Source: Pavlovales sp. CCMP2436
Lineage: Eukaryota > Haptophyta > Pavlovophyceae > Pavlovales
Direction of reading: 5' to 3'
Length of the DNA: 11,699 bases
Assembly: GCA_026770615.1 (NCBI GenBank)
Contig: MU631333.1
Location: 193,196-204,894, forward strand
Within the stretch, counting starts at the first letter, position 1. Each line of letters opens with the position of its first letter. The notes beneath the pieces are model-generated. The model saw only the letters and a list, made by a program, of their open reading frames with translations, did no database searches and had not been told where the DNA came from. Of this stretch, positions 6,580 through 11,699 are shown in pieces. Position numbers and translations under genes: made by a program.

Positions 6580-7486
6580 ATGGGCGCCAGGGGCAAGGGC
6601 ACCGCTAGCGAGCTCAAGGCGCGCAACAAACGTTGGAGGGTGACGAGCTCCGAGACGAGCTTCCTCGAGGCGGTGTTCCTGAAAACGCGCAAGCCGAGCC
6701 GCGCGACGACCGAGCACCTGGCGCACCGCCTCGCCGTGCGGCCGCGACAGGCGCAGGTCTGGTTTCAGGCAAGTCGATGCTACCATGCTTGCTGCCTACC
6801 CTGGTGTCCTCATTAACCACCCATCCCACCTCAGTCATTGGCATGTTTGAGGCCTACCCTCACCCTGACCCCTCTCCTCCCCACCACCACCCATCCCACC
6901 TCAGAACCGGCGGCAGCGGTTGCGCAAGGAGTCGCCCACCGCGCCCAGCTCGCCGGTCACCGGCGACATGAGCGACTGCGACACGATGCACCCCGATTCA
7001 CTAGACTCCCTCATGCGCCAGTTCCTCGATCTGCCTGGTGGCCGCGCCGCGAGCGAGGAGGAGGAGGAGGAGGAGAAGGATGAGGACGGTAGAGCGGCCT
7101 CCGACGGTAGCGCGGCCTCCAGAAGCAGCGTTCGCAACTCCTCCGGCGAAACAGATGAGGCAGATGACGAGCCGAACGACCCCGACGGCAAGTCTGTCTG
7201 GCAGACTATGTGCGGCTCGCGCCGCTCGACGAAGCAGCACTTCAACTTGCGCGAGAAGGAGGAGAGCGAAGCAGCCTACCTGCACGAGTTGGCCAGCCTC
7301 ATCGACATCCGGCCAGGATCCGTCTCGCTGGGCGACTCTCTTTGCTACTCGCTCGGTGGCGCTGAGGCGGGCAGCGGTGCGACGGGCGGTAGCGGCGAGC
7401 TGGGCGTCTTCCACAAGCTCCCGTTCTCTTCTGTAGACGAGGCGGCTCAGGCGGCGCTTGGCGTAGACTGGCTGCTGACTTTCTAG
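6580..7486 (+). CDS. Homeodomain transcription factor, two exons
   Basis: Joined exons 6580-6768 and 6905-7486 give a 256-aa protein. A canonical 60-residue (non-TALE) homeodomain spans about residues 14-73: L29 and F33 align to homeodomain positions 16 and 20, and W61-F62-x-N64-x-R66 align to W48, F49, N51 and R53 of helix 3. The helix reads QVWFQ/NRRQRLRK, with the exon junction after Gln63. It should bind DNA in the nucleus as a transcription factor. The rest is unlike any domain I recognise: Ser/Pro-rich linker, a DSLDSLMRQFLDLP helix (94-107), an acidic tract of seven Glu (114-120) followed by KDED, a GRAASD/GSAASR duplication, then a mixed region with an amphipathic helix (SEAAYLHELASLID) ending in VDWLLTF. 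The acidic part could be an activation region (inference). ATG 6580 is the first Met after an in-frame TAA at 6526-6528, and it directly precedes the basic N-terminal arm. No lesion is visible, and it is the most convincing intact gene in the window. Confidence 0.9.
6769..6904 (+). other. 136-nt GC-AG spliceosomal intron in the homeobox
   Basis: The donor is CAG|GCAAGT and the acceptor is CCCACCTCAG|AAC. Only this pair joins WFQ to NRRQR in frame. A GT donor four bases downstream would destroy the helix. The intron contains two near-copies of its own 3' end, each with GCCTACCCT and then CCACCCATCCCACCTCAG. They end at 6834 and 6904, exactly 70 nt apart. Confidence 0.88.
7055..7075 (+). repeat. 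(GAG)7 trinucleotide repeat coding poly-Glu
   Basis: Seven consecutive GAG codons in the homeodomain protein's acidic tract. Just downstream (7087-7122) is an 18-bp tandem duplication, GGTAG-GCGGCCTCC-, encoding GRAASD and GSAASR. Such repeats are length-variable in many transcription factors. Confidence 0.9.
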
Positions 7487-7885
7487 TGCGGCCAGTCGAG
7501 GGATGGCGGATGCGTACCCCGCTACAGCGCCCCCCCCCCGGTACTCAATTTTTTCGAGGCGTTCCGGCCAAGCGGGCCCAGTCTGAACATCTGCCGGGAA
7601 TAACATTAACAACGCCGGATATGTTTTATTAGCCTTATGAGGGCCTTCTCGTAATAGTTATTAAGTATATATTCAAATCCGAATATATCAACCATTACAA
7701 ATCAAAACAAATCGCATTAATAAATACAAATCAATGCAATATCGGTACAAACTAAAACAACCCAGTGGAAAATATTTGTGTGTGTATGATAGTAGTCTGT
7801 ATGTCAGGTCGGATCTCACACTCACTCCGTGCTAGGTGATGGTATGCTGAGCAGATGCTGAGCCGCTATTAGTAATGACCATATA
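7487..7885. other. 3' flank of the homeobox gene and repeat start
   Basis: No gene is seen. A run of ten C is at 7530-7539. AATAAA at 7719-7724 is the only good hexamer polyadenylation candidate downstream of the stop, in an AT-rich tract with recurrent AATCAA/ACAAAT words. From about 7806 (AGGTCGGATCTCACAC) the sequence belongs to repeat R4, which resumes after the MITE at 8055. Confidence 0.5.
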
Positions 7886-8052
7886 CAGGGGATCGCGGGC
7901 AATAAGAAACCGCCGTGTTAAGAAACTGAGCCTCGTTTTTTAGCCCTTCAGTAGTAGATTTAACCAAAAGTGAACCATTGTTTGCATGTATTTTGCTAAG
8001 AAACTCAGCCTCAGCCTCAAAACCCGCCGTTCTTATTGCCCGCGATCTCCTG
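7886..8052 (+). mobile_element. 167-bp TA-target MITE, intact
   Basis: TIRs of 23 bp with one mismatch: the left end is CAGGGGATCGCGGGCAATAA and the right end in reverse is CAGGAGATCGCGGGCAATAA. TA flanks both sides (7884-7885 and 8053-8054). The paralogous repeat at 8711-8735 reads ATGACCATC-TA-CAGGTGCGGC with a single TA and no element, so it shows the empty site. TA duplication is typical of Tc1/mariner-type transposition. No transposase is encoded. Two decayed relatives lie at 5850-5937 and 5982-6150. Confidence 0.9.
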
Positions 8053-8054
8053 TA

Positions 8055-8200
8055 CAGGTGCGGCATTTGCGTATGCAAGTTTGCATTTCGAGACGAGCGG
8101 GATGCAGCAGAGGTCGGTGAGCGCACCAATCGAGAGTCGTCGATTGTCGTGTGTCTGATCAGCCTTGCGGTGGGGACGGTATCCGTGTGCTCTGCAAAGG
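8055..8200 (+). repeat. Repeat R4, copy hosting the MITE
   Basis: This continues the unit begun at about 7806. CAGGTGCGGCAT, TGCATTTCGAGACGA, GAGAGTCGTC, TGTCTGATCAGCC and GACGGTATCC are shared in order with 8725-8865. No coding potential is retained; frames differ between copies. Confidence 0.8.
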
Positions 8201-8276
8201 TCTCTTGATCCGAGTTTTTCTCAACGCTTGGGTCCGATGGAGACCTGTCAGGGGACGGACGTATTATTAGATATTT

Positions 8277-8302
8277 ACACACACTACACACACACACACA
8301 CA
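8277..8302 (+). repeat. (CA)n microsatellite
   Basis: Alternating CA interrupted once by T at 8285. It lies between the R4 unit and the first CCAAGCTTGATCGGAGTGT word. Confidence 0.9.
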
Positions 8303-8306
8303 GGAC

Positions 8307-9046
8307 CCAAGCTTGATCGGAGTGTTTTTGAGCGGGGGGGGCGGTCGTGTTTTAAAAGAAACCCGCCCGAATCGGAATACTGTTGCACATTGCGCCGCGG
8401 CCGGCACGCCGACGCCAGGACCCACGCGACCTAGGATGATCACCGCCAGCCCTCTGTGCACCTGATCGCACCCGGTTGCCGCCAGCCTCGAAGGCACGCA
8501 CGCTCGCGTCTGTCGATCATGGCGAGACGCCCTACTCGCCTGAGCTCGCGGTAACGTCCGTAAAGGCGGAGGCAGTGCCGCATGAGGGTCGGATTTTTTA
8601 AAGAAATCGGAGCATGCGTTTCTTTTTAAAATCCCCACTTTTTTTTTGACGGCCATCGATGGCGGCGTAGGTCGGATTTCACACAGTCACAGACCTGTCT
8701 CACTCCGTGCTAGATGACCATCTACAGGTGCGGCATGTGCGTAGGCGAGCTGCATTTCGAGACGACGAGCGAGATGCATCAGATGTCGGTGAACGCGCCA
8801 GCTGAGAGTCGTCTATTGTCGTGCGTCTGATCAGCCTCAGTGGTGGTGACGGTATCCATGTGCTCTGCACAGGTCCCAAGCTTGATCGGAGTGTGGGTCG
8901 TGTTTTAAAGAAACATTTCTTTTTAAAAAGCCCACTTTTTTGACGGCTATCGATGGAAAGCACGTGCGGCTTCTTCTGCTGCGCGTGCGAGTGGTGCTCT
9001 GTGTTGAAAGTCAGCTCTGCACAGGTCCCAAGCTTGATCGGAGTGT
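8307..9046 (+). repeat. Three copies of CCAAGCTTGATCGGAGTGT with R4 copy 2
   Basis: The 19-bp word occurs at 8307-8325, 8876-8894 and 9028-9046. The last two are preceded by the shared CTCTGCACAGGTC. R4 copy 2 runs from about 8668 to 8895. After the first two copies come GTGTTTTAAA-GAAAC and TTTCTTTTTAAAA words, then a T run, then GACGGC(C/T)ATCGATGG at 8648 and 8942. Positions 8400-8600 are GC-rich without a supported gene. Overall this is a nested, partly tandem repeat block. Confidence 0.75.
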
Positions 9047-9153
9047 TTCTTTAGACTACGACTTACTTAATAGGAAGACAGGCAGCAGCAGCTTCAGGCA
9101 AATCTGATGTGTACGGCCGACGAATTCAGCCAGTGATCGCCCAGGTGGCGGGC

Positions 9154-10128
9154 CTACGTGGCTTCATGCCACGACCGCGTCTCTTGTCGCTGGTGGTATA
9201 CGTCCTCAGCCCACTCCTCGGTGCCGTCGTCGTCTACGCCACCGTGTGCCGCGCCGCCGTCACCGATGTTCTCCATACGCGCGCGCGCTATGATGACCTT
9301 TGCGTGTCCACGCAAGGCGCACATACCGATCTCCTGCCGCATCTTCCACAGGAGGGCGGTGCGTGCGAGCTGTTCGGAGGGAGCTCCCGTGCGCCCTCTC
9401 AGTGCGCGTGCGCCCATGCTGGCGAAGTCGGCGACCAGCGTTTCAAAGCCGACCGAAAACTCCCCAAAGGCGCCAACTGCGAGAGCAGTGAACGGGTCGC
9501 CGCCTGGGGGGCAGAAGGTCAGCGCGCTGGCCTCCATTGGGCCAGTCTGTCCGGCTGGTGTGTGGAAGAAGTCGCGGTCGAGCTTGATGAGTTCCTTGAT
9601 GCGCTCGCCAGGTAGCACGTCGGCGCACCTGCCCACCACGCCCTGCGGGTACTGCCCGTCGGTGTCCTTGTACCGAGTAGGGCAGAACGCGATAGTCTTG
9701 AGTTCGAATAGCCGCGGGACTGCACGCCCACCCCAGTGGTCGTACTCGGCGTAAAAGTCGACCTTCGGCCCGGGTCGCCAGCCGACTCCGCCGTAGTAGA
9801 GGTGGTAGGCCGCTGGGTTGGCGGCGAGCACCGAGCCAAAGATGTCTCCAACCTCGTTGCGCGCGAACGCACCCACGGACCTCGCGGACCAAGCGTGGTT
9901 TTTTTCAAAGAACGCGCGACGGCCATCGATGGCGGCGCGCTCCGGAGCCCGCGAGCGAAGCACAGGAGAGAGGCCAACGCATGAGCTGGTAAGTGGGACC
10001 TGTGGGGTGTGTGGGGCGTGGGAGCAGTGCCAGCGGCTATACACTGCAGCTCGCGAGCCGCGCGCCCGCGCGCGCTCAGCCCGGGCCGGCCCTTGCTGCA
10101 CGCTGGCGTTGATGCGCCCCCACACCAC
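9154..10128 (-). CDS. 324-aa protein with GAFGE module and possible nuclease-like segment
   Basis: This is a single open frame with strong coding character from about residue 72 onward. Residues 1-70 are Arg/Ala-rich, and CACCCCACAG near 9992-10001 (minus) could be a 3' splice site, so the true start is uncertain. Visible blocks are a VDFYAEYD...LFELKTI segment (D124 or D130, E142-x-K144), an LDRDFFHTPAGQTGP block (183-197), and GAFGE at 219-223. These are followed by LV, an (M/I)GxxAxxGHA segment and an IIARAR helix. The second half aligns colinearly with the broken ORF at 1021-1608. The D...E-x-K arrangement resembles the PD-(D/E)xK nuclease signature, but this motif is short and I rate that at no more than plausible. 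Dispersed copies and repeat-rich flanks suggest a retroelement accessory ORF or a multigene family. No reverse transcriptase is present in the window. It may be intact or truncated at the 5' end. Confidence 0.6.
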   Translation of the reverse strand: MVWGRINASVQQGPARAERARARGSRAAVYSRWHCSHAPHTPQVPLTSSCVGLSPVLRSRAPERAAIDGRRAFFEKNHAWSARSVGAFARNEVGDIFGSVLAANPAAYHLYYGGVGWRPGPKVDFYAEYDHWGGRAVPRLFELKTIAFCPTRYKDTDGQYPQGVVGRCADVLPGERIKELIKLDRDFFHTPAGQTGPMEASALTFCPPGGDPFTALAVGAFGEFSVGFETLVADFASMGARALRGRTGAPSEQLARTALLWKMRQEIGMCALRGHAKVIIARARMENIGDGGAAHGGVDDDGTEEWAEDVYHQRQETRSWHEAT

Positions 10129-10373
10129 GGCCTTAGTCTACGCGCGCTGTCTGCACCTCGCCACGTCTAGTACCACGGGCTGCGCTGCCTGCCTGCCTGA
10201 ATATAGCCCTCAAGCCCGGTGCCGCGTGGGTCGCGCCTGCCTGCCAGCTGCGTGGCCGCCCACCCTCGCGTCCGTCTGAACCCACCCGTGCGTCCCCTCT
10301 GACCCAGCTCTCACACTCACCCCGCTGACCGCTCCCCTCCCCTCCCCGCGCCCCGCGCTCCTGCCCGGAACTC
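10129..10373. other. GC- and pyrimidine-rich spacer between divergent ORFs
   Basis: This is the upstream region of both the 9154-10128 ORF (minus) and the 10374 ORF (plus). It is C/T-rich from 10265 on, with CCCTCCCC words. On the plus strand this could be a polypyrimidine tract before a 3' splice site at CCGCGCAG (10385-10392). No clear promoter motif was found. Confidence 0.4.
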
Positions 10374-10700
10374 ATGAACTCTGCCGCGCAGACGGCAGCG
10401 GAGCGGGCCCTCCTCGAAGGCATCCTTGCAGCCGGCGCAGGGCAGGCGGGTGCAGGAGCCCCCGGCCTCCCCGAGCTGGCGGGCAGTCCGGGAGCCCCCG
10501 GTCTCTCAGGCGAGTCAAGCGAGTCCGGCTGGGAGGAGGCACTGCTCGCCGTGCTTGCACGCGCCTCGGCCAACGATATCGAGCGGGTGGACCTGTCCCT
10601 GTGGCTGCCCGTGTTCCAGCTCTTCGACCGCATACTGGCCGCTGCGACAGGGCCAGACTCACAGCTGCTACTGCTCGACGCAGGCACGTCTCATATATAA
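10374..10700 (+). CDS. Small ORF: collagen-like Gly-x-y plus Leu-rich helix, likely truncated
   Basis: 108 codons from ATG 10374 to TAA 10698-10700. An alternative exon start is 10393, after CCGCGCAG and in the same frame. Residues 18-44 contain Gly-x-y-like runs such as GAPGLPELAGSPGAPGLSG. Residues 49-102 look like amphipathic helices rich in Leu and Ala (EEALLAVLARASAN, LSLWLPVFQLFDRILAAA, LLLLDAG), resembling helical-repeat proteins in general. I do not recognise a family. The last three or four codons and the stop come from a sharply AT-rich sequence (TCATATATAATATAAAATAT), just before the fold-back element at 10731. The original 3' part was probably lost, or a 5' splice site lies near GCAGGCACGT (10679-10688). 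It could be a gene remnant. Confidence 0.45.
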   Translation: MNSAAQTAAERALLEGILAAGAGQAGAGAPGLPELAGSPGAPGLSGESSESGWEEALLAVLARASANDIERVDLSLWLPVFQLFDRILAAATGPDSQLLLLDAGTSHI

Positions 10701-10730
10701 TATAAAATATTCCCTACTCCTACTTATGTT

Positions 10731-10969
10731 AATGAAGGGGGTTTCTGGCTGGTGGTTTTTTAAATTCAATTCAAGCTGATCTTAGTAGCGCTCCGACGCA
10801 GGCTCCTACGCGATAACCACCATAGTTAAATAATATATTCCTTACTCCTCATCATCCACCACTTCTACCAGTTCCCAACTTCGGCGAAACGCGTAGGAGC
10901 CTGCGTCGGAGTGCTAAGATCAGCTTGACTTGAACTTGACTAACCGCCAGCCAGAACCCCCCTTTCATT
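10731..10969. mobile_element. 239-bp fold-back element (R2 family)
   Basis: Imperfect inverted arms 10731-10812 and 10890-10969 share AATGAA-GGGGG at the tips, GGCTGG-GG, TCAAGCTGATCTTAG and CTCCGACGCAGGCTCCTACG. The left arm has extra T residues and a TAG insertion. The internal part 10848-10890 matches 2262-2305 in reverse. No clean target duplication was found. Words like TATTCCCTACTCC occur before (10710), inside (10837) and after (10976) the arms. Confidence 0.75.
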
Positions 10970-11699
10970 GATATATTCCCTACCAGACATTTCTCTATAT
11001 ATAAATGTCTATATGTGTATGTGTATATGAGTTTATTACAGATGCCAATGCCAACCCTGCGCAATGCCCCATTGGCAACCCCGTATGGGCACACCTATCC
11101 CACACCAAACGTTCATCGCACAACCCTCCCCCCCCGGCTCCATCCCTAGGAGTAGGAGCAGGTCTCTGTTCTCTGTGAATCCCTCGCCGGCAAGGAATTC
11201 ACAAAGGCGAGAAGTACTGTAAAATGTAAACTGGTTTCCACCAATTATGGTTTTTAATGTCAGTAGCAACCAAGACCTGGCTCCAGCAGGAGCAGGAGGA
11301 GGAGCAGGTCTCGTCCGTAGGGTCGGGTGGCAGATTTGCTCAAGATTTTTTTTTAACAATAGTTCTTTGAACGGGCCCCGACTTGCAGCCCGAATGCGTA
11401 CGGACTAGGATACGGATTATGATTATGCATGATGCAGATTACTTTTAAGGCAGCCGCCTCACGTCCAGCCGATCAGCTGCCCCCTTCCCCTCCCCCTCCC
11501 CCCCCCTCCCGTTAATCTATATTTCGTATAAACCTTTGTACGCGGGGATTTTTATGCCAAATTACAAAACTAGATGATTCTTGAACAATATATCAATAAT
11601 TTTTTTATTAACATAATACCCCCCCCCCCCCGACTTTCGCCTAACTCCTGCGCAGAGGGACGTGTGCTTCCGGACTTTCTCCCGGACTCTATCGGTGAC
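10970..11699. other. Gene-free end of window, low complexity
   Basis: A TA/TG-rich microsatellite-like stretch lies at 10995-11031. Two related words (GGAG-AGGAGCAGGTCTC near 11149-11167 and 11290-11312) suggest a degenerate direct repeat. There is a T9 run at 11346-11354, C-rich tracts at 11480-11512, and a run of 13 C at 11619-11631. The longest frame (minus, 11036-11359) is rich in repeat-derived sequence and shows no motifs, so it is not called. Confidence 0.55.

Noticed and set aside
7001..7612. 203-codon minus-strand frame opposite homeobox exon 2
   Set aside because: Antisense of a well-supported coding exon. Its Leu and Ala runs come from the GAG and GCC codons of the sense strand.
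9699..9712. GAGTTCGAATAGC resembling a tRNA T-arm
   Set aside because: No acceptor, D-arm or anticodon arm can be built around it, and it lies inside coding sequence.
9158..9754. 198-codon plus-strand frame opposite the 324-aa ORF
   Set aside because: The minus-strand frame is longer and has a relative at 1021-1608 conserved at the protein level. The plus frame has no such support.
11036..11359. 107-codon minus-strand frame
   Set aside because: Poor codon character, built partly from low-complexity GGAGCAGG repeats, and no motif or homology seen.

Overview
The window is nuclear DNA from a eukaryote, most likely a marine microalga of the stramenopile or haptophyte type; the species cannot be fixed from the sequence. 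The grounds are a homeobox gene interrupted by a short GC-AG intron, a plant/diatom-style leucine-rich-repeat (LRR) gene, a C2H2 zinc-finger array, GC-rich coding islands set in AT-rich or low-complexity spacers, and many small non-autonomous transposons. No bacterial operon logic, rRNA, tRNA or CRISPR array was seen.

Layout. Positions 1-2900 are a mosaic of repeats: a 383-bp inverted-repeat element (545-927), an inverted-repeat-flanked block carrying a broken retroelement-like ORF (937-1604), and two copies of a long direct repeat (1861-2097 and 2442-2802). The second copy carries a clean 107-bp insertion. Positions 2981-3787 hold an LRR gene broken by a 420-bp MITE and a nonsense codon. Positions 3777-4607 (minus) hold a zinc-finger array of 90-bp units showing decay. 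Positions 4760-6430 are gene-poor repeats, including decayed copies of a TA-target MITE. Positions 6580-7486 hold the one gene that looks fully functional, a 256-aa homeodomain protein. Positions 7490-9100 are repeats, including an intact TA-target MITE whose empty target site survives in a paralogous repeat about 0.8 kb away. Positions 9154-10128 (minus) hold a 324-aa ORF that shares a module with the broken ORF at 1021-1608. Positions 10374-10700 hold a small collagen-like plus leucine-rich ORF, apparently cut off by AT-rich sequence and a fold-back element (10731-10969). The last 700 bases contain no gene I can support.

The genes do not form a pathway. The window records transposon traffic: several families inserted into each other and into genes. 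The most informative points are the MITE whose exact removal restores an LRR reading frame, two elements with matching 4-bp target duplications, the GC-AG intron inside homeodomain helix 3, and a conserved GAFGE-containing protein module present at two loci.
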